From Iodobacter fluviatilis (GTDB taxonomy: Bacteria; Pseudomonadota; Gammaproteobacteria; Burkholderiales; Chitinibacteraceae): DNA of 64,000 nucleotides. Shown in pieces: positions 56,698 through 64,000 of this stretch. The stretch is taken from positions 620,001 to 684,000 of the forward strand of contig NZ_UGHR01000003.1 in NCBI RefSeq assembly GCF_900451195.1, read 5' to 3'. The notes beneath the pieces were generated by a model. That model saw nothing but the letters and a program-made list of their open reading frames with translations, had not been told where the DNA came from and ran no database searches. Within the stretch, counting starts at the first letter, position 1. Each line of letters opens with the position of its first letter. The translations under genes were made by a program, and so were the position numbers.

Positions 56698-57909
56698 TTA
56701 GATTATTGCTTTAATGTCGGAAAATAGTTCCACTTGGATCTTCACAAAGCCTACAGATGGATTAGTTGACTCGAAGTAGCTTTGGCCAAAATGGAATTGG
56801 AAAACTTTTCTAGTCTTTGTGATAGCACTTAGGGTTTCCTCTAGATTGCGTATTGAATTTAAAATTTTGGCCCTCACGCCATTATCATGAGAAGCCTTCT
56901 GCATTATTGAATGCACATTGAAGTCTGCATTTTGGTAATCGTGTCCGTCGATAAACTTAAACTCTTCCACATGTAGATCTTTTTTAAGTGCGAGCAATTC
57001 GTCATCTGAAATGCCATGAATATAAATGTAGGGACAAAAAGGTGCCGGGTCACGCTTGGATAGCTTCGACCATTTTTCTGAAAGTATATGAATGAGCTCT
57101 TTCAAATCATCACGCATATACATCTGTGGCTTTGTTTCTATGAGAAAGAAACGCTCAAAGGGGGAGATATTAAGTTCTGTAAAGTACTCTTTACGGAGCG
57201 CGGCCAAGTAAGCTTTCTTTCCTTTTCTCTGAACAAACCATTCGTTGAAAAGTACTCCCGACGTATCTAATTTTTTTAAAAACGCCTTTTTGGTGATCGT
57301 TCTATCTGCAGGGGCAGGCTGGATTGAGAGCTCTCGAATTATGGCAAGTGCATTGCTATAGAAATAAAATTCGGCGGAGAACTCCTTACAATTAAATGCA
57401 GTTTCTAACTCCCGAATAACCGCTCTATATTGAACGTCCAGCTCCTCCGCTTGAATATCCACTGTCAGCAGAGTTAGGAATTCGCCCAAGTCGGTGTCGT
57501 TAAGGTTTAGTTCATCATGATGGAGGTGCTTTTTCCCTTTATCTGTATAAGTTAGAAAATTATCTTTCAAGAACTTAACATCAATTCCTCCATCTAGTTT
57601 GTGTTGCCCAGATGCATAATGACCCCGGATGGCATACTTAACTTTAGGCTTTAATCCACCCTTCACTTCTTTAAAGTGGGATAGCATATACATCACAGCT
57701 TCTTTAATTACCGAATGGTTGTATTCAGTTTTTGCGTAATACTTACACTGAGTTGCAGTCAACTCAGTCGCGGTCCGAATATCAATGTCTTCAGTACACT
57801 CTATCTCTATAGAGTCATCAGGGTTTATAAGGCGCAATATACTTAAGATTGAAAGATCAAACTGGTAGAAATATCCTCGAATAGTGTCAACAGCACTTCT
57901 ATCTTTCAT
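56698..57909 (-). CDS. DUF4297-like putative nuclease, partner of HerA
   Basis: 403 residues from ATG 57909 with GGGAG five to six bases upstream (a TTG at 57930 is possible). The N-terminus RGYFYQFDLSILSIL, then IEIECTEDIDI (Glu/Asp, about 35-43) and TQCKYY (Q-x-K at 54-56), fits the PD-(D/E)xK fold of the DUF4297/Cap4-like family. The rest (about 120-400) has no known motif and probably mediates HerA binding or sensing. In characterised HerA/DUF4297 systems the two form a large complex that degrades DNA upon infection. That role here is inference from family and pairing. First gene of the operon. Confidence 0.8.
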   Translation of the reverse strand: MKDRSAVDTIRGYFYQFDLSILSILRLINPDDSIEIECTEDIDIRTATELTATQCKYYAKTEYNHSVIKEAVMYMLSHFKEVKGGLKPKVKYAIRGHYASGQHKLDGGIDVKFLKDNFLTYTDKGKKHLHHDELNLNDTDLGEFLTLLTVDIQAEELDVQYRAVIRELETAFNCKEFSAEFYFYSNALAIIRELSIQPAPADRTITKKAFLKKLDTSGVLFNEWFVQRKGKKAYLAALRKEYFTELNISPFERFFLIETKPQMYMRDDLKELIHILSEKWSKLSKRDPAPFCPYIYIHGISDDELLALKKDLHVEEFKFIDGHDYQNADFNVHSIMQKASHDNGVRAKILNSIRNLEETLSAITKTRKVFQFHFGQSYFESTNPSVGFVKIQVELFSDIKAII

Positions 57910-57936
57910 TTTATCTCCCGCTTCTTGCAAAAAATT

Positions 57937-57960
57937 TCAATTCAGTATATCAATTCAGTA
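57937..57960 (-). promoter_or_regulatory. putative promoter of the defence operon
   Basis: Two 11-base direct repeats TCAATTCAGTA (57937-57947 and 57950-57960) fill the space between the nuclease gene and the IS3 element. On the minus strand they give TGATATACT, an extended -10 (TGnTATAnT type, 57944-57952). The IS3 insertion at 57961 replaces whatever lay at -35, so expression may now depend on the extended -10 or on IS sequence. Confidence 0.4.
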
Positions 57961-58003
57961 GATTGGTAATCCCCCCATTTTTAAGCTCAATTAAAAGTAG
58001 AGG

Positions 58004-58831
58004 CTAGGCATGTAATGCCAGTTTCTGTTTTGGGGTGATGCCACCCAATCCCATATGTGGGCGTTCGTTATTGTAACTCCAAAGCCATTGCGTTGCAGTT
58101 TCTTGCACTTCAGCAAGACTTTCAAAATCATCGCAAGCCAGCCATTCATAACGCACAGTTCGATTATAACGCTCGATATATGCATTTTGCTGCGGGTTGC
58201 CGGGCTGAATATAGGCCAATTCAATCGATTGTTGTTCTGCCCAATTTTTTAATATGTGACTAATGTATTCAGGGCCATCATCGGACCTGATTCGTTTGGG
58301 TTTACCACGCCATTCAATAATTTGATTCAGGCTGCGTATGACGCGTTCTGCTGGCAAAGAGAAATCGACTTCAATGCCCAATCCTTCCCGATTAAAATCA
58401 TCAATCACATTGAATAAGCGAATGCTACGGCCATCGGCCAATTGATCGTGCATAAAATCCATCGACCACGTTTCATTTTTTGCTGCTGGCACTGCTAATG
58501 GCTCTGGCGTTTCGCGTTCTAAGCGCTTTTTAGGCTTAATCCGCAGGTTTAACTCTAAATCGCAGTAAATCCTGTAGACCCGCTTATGATTCCAGTGCTT
58601 TTTCTTGACGTTGCGCAGATGCAAAAAACAGAGACCAAAGCCCCAGTTTTTGTGTTCCTCTGTGAGCTGAACCAGAGAATCGGCGATTTTGGCGTTTTCG
58701 ACATCCAACTTACGAATATAGCGATAGCAAGTCGTACTAATTGAAAAGCTGGTGCAAGCCGCACGAATAGACAATGCCTTGGTTTCAACGGCCCAGTGAG
58801 CCATCTCGCGACGCTGAGATGGCTTCACCAC
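58004..58831 (-). CDS. IS3-family transposase OrfB (DDE integrase)
   Basis: 275 residues in its own frame. Catalytic triad: Asp in WSMDFMHD, Asp in SDDGPEYIS and Glu in [12 protein letters not shown]. The N-terminal HTH_21-like part precedes it. Production is expected as an OrfAB fusion through -1 frameshifting at AAAAAAG (minus strand, 58831-58837), which lies at the end of OrfA. Confidence 0.93.
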   Translation of the reverse strand: MVKPSQRREMAHWAVETKALSIRAACTSFSISTTCYRYIRKLDVENAKIADSLVQLTEEHKNWGFGLCFLHLRNVKKKHWNHKRVYRIYCDLELNLRIKPKKRLERETPEPLAVPAAKNETWSMDFMHDQLADGRSIRLFNVIDDFNREGLGIEVDFSLPAERVIRSLNQIIEWRGKPKRIRSDDGPEYISHILKNWAEQQSIELAYIQPGNPQQNAYIERYNRTVRYEWLACDDFESLAEVQETATQWLWSYNNERPHMGLGGITPKQKLALHA

Positions 58832-59109
58832 TTTTTTGATAGGGCTTCCTTGATGATGTCTGCCTGCATTTGGGCTTCGATATACATCTTTTTAAGGCGC
58901 TTGTTTTCGTCCTCCAGCTCTTTCATCCGCGTCATCATGGAAACGTCCATGCCGCCAAACTTGGCGCGCCACTTATAAAAAGAGGCAGAGCTCATGCCGT
59001 GCTCGCGGCACAAATCGGGGACGGTTGAACCGGCTTCGGCTTGCTTTAAAATCGCTATAATCTGGCTGTCGGAATAGCGTGCTGCTTTCATGTAGAGCTC
59101 CTCAAACAC
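58825..59109 (-). CDS. IS3-family transposase OrfA
   Basis: 94 residues: HTH ([47 protein letters not shown]) then a leucine-zipper-like coil ([27 protein letters not shown]). A slippery A6G lies six codons or so before its stop. A start at Met7 (59091) is equally possible. Confidence 0.92.
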   Translation of the reverse strand: MFEELYMKAARYSDSQIIAILKQAEAGSTVPDLCREHGMSSASFYKWRAKFGGMDVSMMTRMKELEDENKRLKKMYIEAQMQADIIKEALSKKW

Positions 59110-59162
59110 TGCGAGAAAATTCTACTTAAAAATGAGCTGGTTTTGTGGGGGGATTACCGATT

Positions 59163-60242
59163 AACACGGAGGGCGAACTTTAAAGTAGATTGTTGGTCAG
59201 TTTTGTGTAATTTATCCATGTTTGATTATGCCGCAGAGCTAGCAATGTTTAAGAGCGAGAATTTGCAATAATATTGAGCATTGGCGAATAGTTTTAGTGT
59301 CTGTAAGTCTATTAAAAGAGCAGAGTACAAAAAACTATTAGTACATACAATCATTGTAAAAATATAACCAATTGTTTTTAAATAAATTATTTTATTGCAT
59401 CGTCCGTTTCTTATTAAACTGGTCGCACCGGTCATACCTTGGTTTTACATGGGCGGCCATAAAAAAACTTATAAAACAACGTGGTCACATCAAAAAAACA
59501 CCCCAACCCTAACCCGACGTGCTGCCGTGGCGCACAAGGGGAATTCCTTCGCTCTGCATTTTTACTATTTGAATAGTATAAGAATTGAATTGTTTTATTG
59601 ACGTACTGAAGAATTAAAAATCTTAATTTCAGGTGAAATATTTAGCTGCCAATCTTTAACCAGAGGCATGAGGCGAGGTGAAATCTTACTAAAGGGATGA
59701 GGGATATTGAGGGGCAAAATATCTTATTGATGCCGGTAGTCACCCGGCAAGGGGCAGGGCCTATAACTCTATTTTTAATTCGACCATGTACTTACGGTGT
59801 GACTGGTATGACAGCGCCGCTTTCGATTGGGTTTCGGTGCTATTGCATTTGATTCATTAGCGAAATGGCCACGTGTTGCAATCCACACCAGAAAAAGAGC
59901 CGGGGACCCTGGAGGTTTACATACCAGTACGGGGCTTAAGACTCGCCGTTTCATTTTGGTGGCTGCATATGAAGTAAGTAAATATGCAGGCGCATCGGTG
60001 GTACTTTAAGTACATGATCGTTCTTAAAATAGAGGCAGGTTATATGGTCTGGGTGGCAAACATGGACTTGCTGTCAAAAACCAAAATGCAGCGCGGGCAT
60101 ATTCCTGTCAGCCCTCAATAGCGCGATTTGAGGGAGGAATATCCCCTGAAAATAGATTGTTGGTATGTGGATTTGATACCAATAAATATACCAACAATGG
60201 TGACCCATTTTGCTGGCACTTGTGCGAAGGATGATAAATGCA
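59163..60242. other. gene-poor stretch between IS3 and tRNA-Met
   Basis: About 1.08 kb with no firm gene. The first 450 bases are strongly A+T-rich. A 60-codon frame at 59827-60009 (ending LVAAYEVSKYAGASVVL) and a 25-codon frame at about 60042-60119 (MVWVANMDLLSKTK...) look vaguely like leftovers of phage or plasmid genes. Direct repeat TAGATTGTTGGT occurs at 59186-59197 and 60153-60164. Probably decayed mobile DNA. Confidence 0.4.
60156..60198. repeat. att-like site with three half-repeats
   Basis: ATTGTTGGTAT (60156-60166) and its perfect inverse ATACCAACAAT (60188-60198), with a third half-site GATACCAA at 60175-60182. The half-site also occurs alone at 59186-59197 (TAGATTGTTGGT). Such clustered half-sites near a tRNA resemble recombinase or replication-protein binding sites; no integrase gene is present. 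Confidence 0.4.
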
Positions 60243-60277
60243 AAAAGCCCCGCAATCGTTAGATTTGCGGGGCTTTT
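60243..60277 (-). terminator. terminator of tRNA-Met
   Basis: 13-bp perfect stem AAAAGCCCCGCAA / TTGCGGGGCTTTT with a nine-base loop; on the minus strand it ends in TTTTT, about 28 bases past the tRNA 3' end. Confidence 0.88.
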
Positions 60278-60304
60278 CTCTCTGGCGCTAACCAGAGAAG
60301 TATC

Positions 60305-60381
60305 TGGTGGCTATGGCGGGACTCGAACCTGCGACCCCAGCATTATGAGTGCTGTGCTCTAACCAACTGAGCTACATAGCC
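60305..60381 (-). tRNA. tRNA-Met (CAT), elongator type
   Basis: Minus strand, 77 nt including an encoded CCA. Acceptor GGCTATG pairs with CATAGCC; D-arm AGCTCAGTTGGTTAGAGCA; anticodon loop CTCATAA in stem CAGCA/TGCTG; T-arm GCAGGTTCGAGTCCCGC. The G1-C72 pair and A/T content of the anticodon stem fit elongator Met rather than initiator. tRNA-Ile2 (CAU with lysidine) is the alternative but fits less well. Confidence 0.92.
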
Positions 60382-60459
60382 TTAAAGAGGGACGCATTAT
60401 GGTGGCTTTTAATTGGGCTGTCAACACCCTTTGTGAGAATTTGGCGATATTTTGTTATT

Positions 60460-61788
60460 TTATTTTTTTGCACTTGGCTGCGGGGTGATGGCTCTGCTGA
60501 TAGCGGCTTGAATTTGTTCAAAATTAAATGGTTTTGCGATGAAATCATCCATGCCGGCTTCAAGGCAGGCAGTGCGATCATCGATGAGTGAGTTTGCGGT
60601 AAGGGCAATGATCCACGGCTGGCCGTAGCATTCTGGTTGGGCGCGTATGGCGCGGCAGGCGCTTAGTCCGTCCAGAATGGGCATGGATAAATCCATCAGC
60701 ACAACCGGGAAACGAATGATTTTTAGTATCTGCAGTGCTGCTTCGCCGTTGTCTACCACGGTGGCACGTGCACCGGCTTGCTCAATACAGCGCTGAGCTA
60801 CAAATTGGTTGACGGCGTTGTCTTCGGCAATGAGCACATGTAAATCAGGGGGGAGTTGGGTGGGGGCGGCTTTGCTAGGCTGGGCAAGTGTGGTGCGATC
60901 GCTGCTTAGCAGTGGCAAATGAATTATAAAAACGCTGCCCGATCCGTACTCGCTTGTAAGCTGAATCTCGCCCCCCATCAGCTCGATGATACGCGAGACT
61001 ATGGCCAGCCCTAGGCCGGTGCCTCCGTATTGGCGGGTAATTGAGCTGTCTGCTTGTGAGAAGGGCTTAAATAATGTGGTGAGCTGTTCTTGCCGGATGC
61101 CTATGCCACTATCGCTGATTTTAAGCGTCAGCGTTTGTTCCGATTGCTCTGCATGGATGGAAACGTAGCCATGGTCGGTAAATTTAATGGCGTTGCCTAA
61201 GAGGTTTTGTAAAATTTGCCTCAGGCGCAGTGGGTCACTTTTAATCCACTGTTCTACATTGCTGTTGATTTCTAATGTTAGCGACAGTTGTTTTTTGCTG
61301 GCGACAGGGTGGTAAAGCTTGACGATATCTTGCAGTAATTCTGGCAGGTTTACCGGGGTGGCTTCCAGCGCCATTTGGCTGGCTTCAAGCTTGGAGTAAT
61401 CCAGAATTTCGTTGATCAGCGTTAAAAGGGAATCACCGCAGCGGCTGAGTGTGGCCAGCATACTGGCTTGGTCTTCGTTTAGCGGGCTGTGTTCCAATAA
61501 TTGGGCAATGCCCAATATGCCATTCAGCGGCGTGCGAATTTCGTGGCCCATAATGGCCAAAAAGCTGCTTTTGGCTCGTGTGGCGGCCTGGCTGGCATCA
61601 AGGGCGGCTTCAAGCTGTTCTGTTCTTTGTGCAACTCGTGCTTCCAGCTGATCGGCTAGCCTTTGCAGGGTTTGGTTGGCGGTGTACAGATCCAGACTTT
61701 TGGCTTCGAGCAACGCTTCGGCCTCTTTGCGGGCCAATCTTTCTCTTTGGTTGCGTTTTTGTAGCCGCTGAAGTTCTTGCTCATTCAT
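60460..61788 (-). CDS. hybrid histidine kinase/response regulator partnered with H-NOX
   Basis: 442 residues, no membrane segment and no recognised sensor domain. An N-terminal coiled coil (about 1-70) leads to the H-box (MGHEIRTPLNG, His82), the HATPase with N-box LLGNAIKFTDHG, G1 ISDSGIGI and G2 GGTGLGLAI, then a receiver domain with acidic pocket AEDNAVNQ and phospho-acceptor Asp366 (VLMDLSMP). Overlaps the H-NOX gene by eight bases. The lack of its own sensor suggests that H-NOX regulates it in trans, as in HnoK systems. Output (HPt/regulator) is not in the window. Confidence 0.92.
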   Translation of the reverse strand: MNEQELQRLQKRNQRERLARKEAEALLEAKSLDLYTANQTLQRLADQLEARVAQRTEQLEAALDASQAATRAKSSFLAIMGHEIRTPLNGILGIAQLLEHSPLNEDQASMLATLSRCGDSLLTLINEILDYSKLEASQMALEATPVNLPELLQDIVKLYHPVASKKQLSLTLEINSNVEQWIKSDPLRLRQILQNLLGNAIKFTDHGYVSIHAEQSEQTLTLKISDSGIGIRQEQLTTLFKPFSQADSSITRQYGGTGLGLAIVSRIIELMGGEIQLTSEYGSGSVFIIHLPLLSSDRTTLAQPSKAAPTQLPPDLHVLIAEDNAVNQFVAQRCIEQAGARATVVDNGEAALQILKIIRFPVVLMDLSMPILDGLSACRAIRAQPECYGQPWIIALTANSLIDDRTACLEAGMDDFIAKPFNFEQIQAAISRAITPQPSAKK

Positions 61789-62314
61789 GGCGGCTTAATT
61801 TAAAAAGGTCGTAATCAGCGTGATTTTCTGTGGCTAGAGTAATGGGCTGGCCAAAATAGCGGATACAGCCTGTAAGCAGGCCTTGTGCAAAGTCGCCCAT
61901 TTTGCGGGGTGAATCATATTTGAGGGTGAGGGCGTTGGGGCTTAAGCGCTCGGCGCTAAAGTGGGGTAATTCGGCATCGGGGTAAAGTTTGCGCACTTCG
62001 GCATGAATAATTTGCTCTATGCCTTGTAAAAAATCTAATGGATCTTCCACATGGGTAAAAAAAGAGGGGTAGAGCGCTACAAACCGGCCAAAAAGATGTT
62101 CACCAAAAATTTGTAAGAGCTTAGCAACGGGGAGCTGGGATTTTTCACTCAATGCGTTAACTAGGCTGATGATTTCGCTGTGTTGATAAGTGCCCACCGC
62201 CGTATAAATACCGCCGGATGGCAAATCAGTTTCATCCAGCAACTGATCTGCCATTGCATCGCCCCAGGTTTGTTCAACCAGCTCTAAAAACTCAGTAAAA
62301 ATAATGCCTTTCAT
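61781..62314 (-). CDS. hnoX: H-NOX haem nitric-oxide-binding sensor
   Basis: 177-residue cytosolic haem protein that senses NO (some relatives also O2). Proximal haem ligand His104 lies in IIHAEVRKLYPDAELP, and the porphyrin-propionate motif YxSxR is Y133-D-S-P-R137. MKGIIFTEFLELVE and GIYTAVGTYQHSEI are typical of the N-terminal helical subdomain. The distal pocket lacks an obvious Tyr equivalent of O2-binding types, so NO-selective sensing is likelier. ATG at 62314 with GGAGCG upstream; the frame is open to 62344. Coupled to the kinase. Confidence 0.93.
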   Translation of the reverse strand: MKGIIFTEFLELVEQTWGDAMADQLLDETDLPSGGIYTAVGTYQHSEIISLVNALSEKSQLPVAKLLQIFGEHLFGRFVALYPSFFTHVEDPLDFLQGIEQIIHAEVRKLYPDAELPHFSAERLSPNALTLKYDSPRKMGDFAQGLLTGCIRYFGQPITLATENHADYDLFKLSRHE

Positions 62315-62362
62315 GAGGAGCGCTCCGCGGTTGTCTCTCCTCAATATAGGGGCAAATTTTAC

Positions 62363-63520
62363 TTAAAGCTCGCCCGAGCGGTCTCGCCCACCCAGCCCCG
62401 GCGCTGTTTTGCCCTGTAGTTCTTTAGAGAAAGCGATCACTTTAAACAGCTCGCCCATTTCGGCATTGCTGGTTAGTTTTTGTAAGGCCGTCGACATTCT
62501 TAGGTATTCCACAGAGCCAACTTCCATTTGCGCGGCCCGGTTTAAAATGCCTGCATCAATCAGATAGCTGGCTTGCGAGGTGTAGCCTTCAAGGCTCAGG
62601 CCCGCCTGATCGGCGGCATTATAAATAGCAGAGAAATCAATGTGGCAGGTGATGTCTGTTAGGCCGGGTAAAAAGAAAGGATCGTGAATGCTGTGATGGC
62701 GGTAGTGGCCAATCAGCGTGCCCATACTGCGCTCTGGGTGATAAAACTCGGCAGCCGGAAAGCCATAATCAATCAGCAAAATCATGCCAAATTGCAGGCT
62801 TGCGGCCAGCGATTTAATAAAACCCTGCGCTTCCAGTTGAATCTCGGTGGTGTACTGTGGGATATGCGGGAAGGGCTCGCATGCGACTTCCAGGCGCAAA
62901 TCTTCGATGCTGCGATGCTCAAACGCCAGATCATTGTCATTTTCAACCACACCGCATTGCAGCCAGTTATAGCCGTCAAAGCGCACCAGCTCGCAAGGCA
63001 TTGCATCGAGCACTTCATTGCCGACCATGACGCCGACAAACTGCTTGGGCAGCTCATCCAGCCATTTGGCCTTGTGGGCCAGATGCGGCACAAGGGTTTG
63101 TAGTGTTTTGCGCTGGCGCTCGCGTAATTCACCTGATAGCTCCAGAATATAGTATTCGCTGGGTAAGGCTTCAAGGCGCTCTAATTCCAGTAAGATTTGC
63201 GCGGCAAGCTGGCCGGTACCCGCGCCAATTTCTAAAACATCACCACCACACTCTTGTAAAGCATGCGCCAGTGTATTGGCGATGCAGGTACCAAACAGCG
63301 GCGATATTTCCGGAGCGGTAACAAAATCGCCCGCTCCGCCAAATTTAGCCGCGCCGCCGCTGTAATAGCCAAGGCCAGGCGTGTACAGCGCCATACGCAT
63401 ATAGTCGGCAAAAGAAATCCAGCCTCCTGATTCCTTAATCTGTTGGCAAATATGTAAGATTAAGGCCTGGCTGGCTTGCAGCGCCTCATCAGATGGCGTT
63501 GGGAGTTGCGGATTAGTCAT
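62363..63520 (-). CDS. SAM-dependent methyltransferase, MidA/NDUFAF7 (DUF185) family
   Basis: 385 residues. The SAM-binding motif is DVLEIGAGTGQLAAQIL. The family's N-terminal segment ISFADYMRMALYTPGLGYYSGGAAKFGGAGDFVTAPEIS is unmistakable, as is DYGFPAAEFYHPERSMGTLIGHYRH. In eukaryotes the relative methylates an Arg in complex I subunit NDUFS2; the bacterial substrate is not established. Start at ATG 63520 (MTNPQLPTPS); the longer frame reaches 63649 but overlaps the divergent SDR gene. Confidence 0.9.
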   Translation of the reverse strand: MTNPQLPTPSDEALQASQALILHICQQIKESGGWISFADYMRMALYTPGLGYYSGGAAKFGGAGDFVTAPEISPLFGTCIANTLAHALQECGGDVLEIGAGTGQLAAQILLELERLEALPSEYYILELSGELRERQRKTLQTLVPHLAHKAKWLDELPKQFVGVMVGNEVLDAMPCELVRFDGYNWLQCGVVENDNDLAFEHRSIEDLRLEVACEPFPHIPQYTTEIQLEAQGFIKSLAASLQFGMILLIDYGFPAAEFYHPERSMGTLIGHYRHHSIHDPFFLPGLTDITCHIDFSAIYNAADQAGLSLEGYTSQASYLIDAGILNRAAQMEVGSVEYLRMSTALQKLTSNAEMGELFKVIAFSKELQGKTAPGLGGRDRSGEL

Positions 63521-63575
63521 GAGGGCGGGAAAATCGCGGGCATAAAAACAATATTGTATGGGGCGGGGGGAGAAT

Positions 63576-63638
63576 ATGCAGCACAAAGTGGTATTGAGTG
63601 CCGTTGGTGCGGGAAATGAAGCATGGGGCAAGGGGTGA
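63576..63638 (+). other. duplicated start of the SDR gene (short upstream ORF)
   Basis: A 20-codon frame (MQHKVVLSAVGAG...) repeats the first seven codons of the next gene (MQHKVVL) with a 65-base offset, and ends TGA two bases before that gene's ATG. Mirrors the duplicated start at the ArsR gene. Confidence 0.6.
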
Positions 63639-63640
63639 GT

Positions 63641-64000
63641 ATGCAACACAAAGTCGTATTAATTACCGGCGGAGCCAAAAGGGTGGGGGCGGGGCTGGCC
63701 CGGTATCTGCACGCCCGTGGCTGGAACGTGCTGCTGCACTATCGTTCTTCTGTTATGGCGGCAAAGCAGCTGGCCGATGAGCTGAATGCCACTCGCCCGG
63801 CATCGGTTGCGCTGGTGCAATTAGATTTACTGGATACTACGCGCTTGCCAGAATTGGTATCTGCTGCGATTAGCGTATTTGGCCGCTTAGATGCGGTGGT
63901 CAATAACGCTTCATCTTTTTTTCCAACACCGATTGGTGAATTCAGCGAAATGGCATGGTTGGATTTGCTGGGATCTAATTTAAAGGCCCCCTTGTTTTTA
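63641..64000 (+). CDS. SDR family oxidoreductase, probable pteridine reductase (partial)
   Basis: Only the first 120 codons are in the window; the frame is open at the right edge. The N-terminus MQHKVVLITGGAKRVGAGLARYLHARGWNVLLHYRSS has the SDR cofactor motif TGGAKRVG, and VNNASSFFP follows (N-N-A-S-S-F-F-P, the pteridine reductase/FolM signature). NADPH-dependent reduction of dihydrobiopterin-like pterins is likely. AGGGGTGAGT precedes the ATG. Divergent from the MidA-type gene. Confidence 0.88.
   Translation, partial: MQHKVVLITGGAKRVGAGLARYLHARGWNVLLHYRSSVMAAKQLADELNATRPASVALVQLDLLDTTRLPELVSAAISVFGRLDAVVNNASSFFPTPIGEFSEMAWLDLLGSNLKAPLFL

Larger units (their letters stand above)
57965..59158. 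mobile_element. complete IS3-family element (IS407-like group, 1194 bp)
   Basis: Both ends read GGTAATCCCCCCA inward for 13 perfect bases and then diverge partially (further shared TTTTTAAG..TAGA). GATT flanks both sides (57961-57964 and 59159-59162), a four-base target duplication. Contains OrfA and OrfB on the minus strand. Insertion lies directly upstream of the defence operon. Confidence 0.9.

Noticed and set aside
60305..60381. tRNA-Ile2 (CAU) instead of tRNA-Met
   Set aside because: The acceptor GGCTATG and the anticodon stem CAGCA/TGCTG resemble elongator Met of related bacteria; Ile2 cannot be completely excluded without tRNA models.

Overview
The window reads as chromosomal DNA of a betaproteobacterium of the order Neisseriales, most like Iodobacter or another member of the Chitinibacteraceae/Chromobacteriaceae. 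The basis is gene content and order (pilMNOPQ-aroK-aroB, ilvB-ilvN-ilvC, miaB-phoH-ybeY-corC-lnt), a polar flagellin, H-NOX signalling and the general look of the proteins. The genus is inference; no marker such as 16S rRNA is present. Almost everything is ordinary chromosome; the clear accessory block is about 51.8-60.3 kb.

Layout. 0-5.4 kb: nnr (NAD(P)HX repair), a YcgR-like PilZ flagellar brake, a nucleotidyltransferase-like protein and penicillin-binding protein 1A, all on the minus strand. 5.6-12.4 kb: type IV pilus assembly operon pilMNOPQ followed by aroK and aroB. 12.4-14.7 kb: YihY-type membrane protein, WrbA, DUF2069. 14.8-23.3 kb: leuA, pssA, a conserved hypothetical, psd, a GNAT acetyltransferase, and ilvC/ilvN/ilvB. 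23.8-32.7 kb: an RDD protein and the lnt-corC-ybeY-phoH-miaB cluster with two extra genes inside it. 33-36.7 kb: glycerate kinase, GntP permease and a CdaR regulator. 36.7-43.7 kb: ArsR regulator, cytochrome P450, a small ABM monooxygenase, then a MacA-MacB-NodT tripartite exporter. 44.2-51.5 kb: chemoreceptor, small secreted protein, flavoprotein, SPFH protein, flagellin. 51.8-60.3 kb: a complete IS66 element, small coupled ORFs, a two-gene HerA/DUF4297-type anti-phage operon, a complete IS3-type element, about 1 kb of gene-poor DNA with att-like repeats, and tRNA-Met. 60.4-64 kb: a hybrid histidine kinase overlapping an H-NOX nitric-oxide sensor, a MidA-type methyltransferase, and the first part of an SDR/pteridine reductase.

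How the genes work together. Branched-chain amino-acid synthesis (ilvBNC and leuA) and phosphatidylethanolamine synthesis (pssA then psd) are interleaved. leuA is unusual: the strong Shine-Dalgarno and a near-consensus promoter support an 81-residue N-terminal extension that looks like a helix-turn-helix domain. The promoter carries palindromes with a shared GACA-N3-TGTC core, one lying on the -35 box. This suggests, but does not prove, a biosynthetic enzyme able to bind its own operator. The HerA/nuclease operon is visibly A+T-rich against its neighbours and is bracketed by transposons whose target duplications are still intact, so it is likely horizontally acquired defence DNA. The H-NOX/kinase pair probably feeds nitric oxide into a phosphorelay.

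Smaller points: a 13-base G tract just upstream of the flagellin promoter, two genes whose 5' ends have been duplicated to leave short upstream ORFs, and at least three kinds of dispersed intergenic repeat. Start codons were re-chosen where the longest reading frame was not supported by ribosome-binding sites; each choice is explained in the entry. Nothing here was checked against a database.
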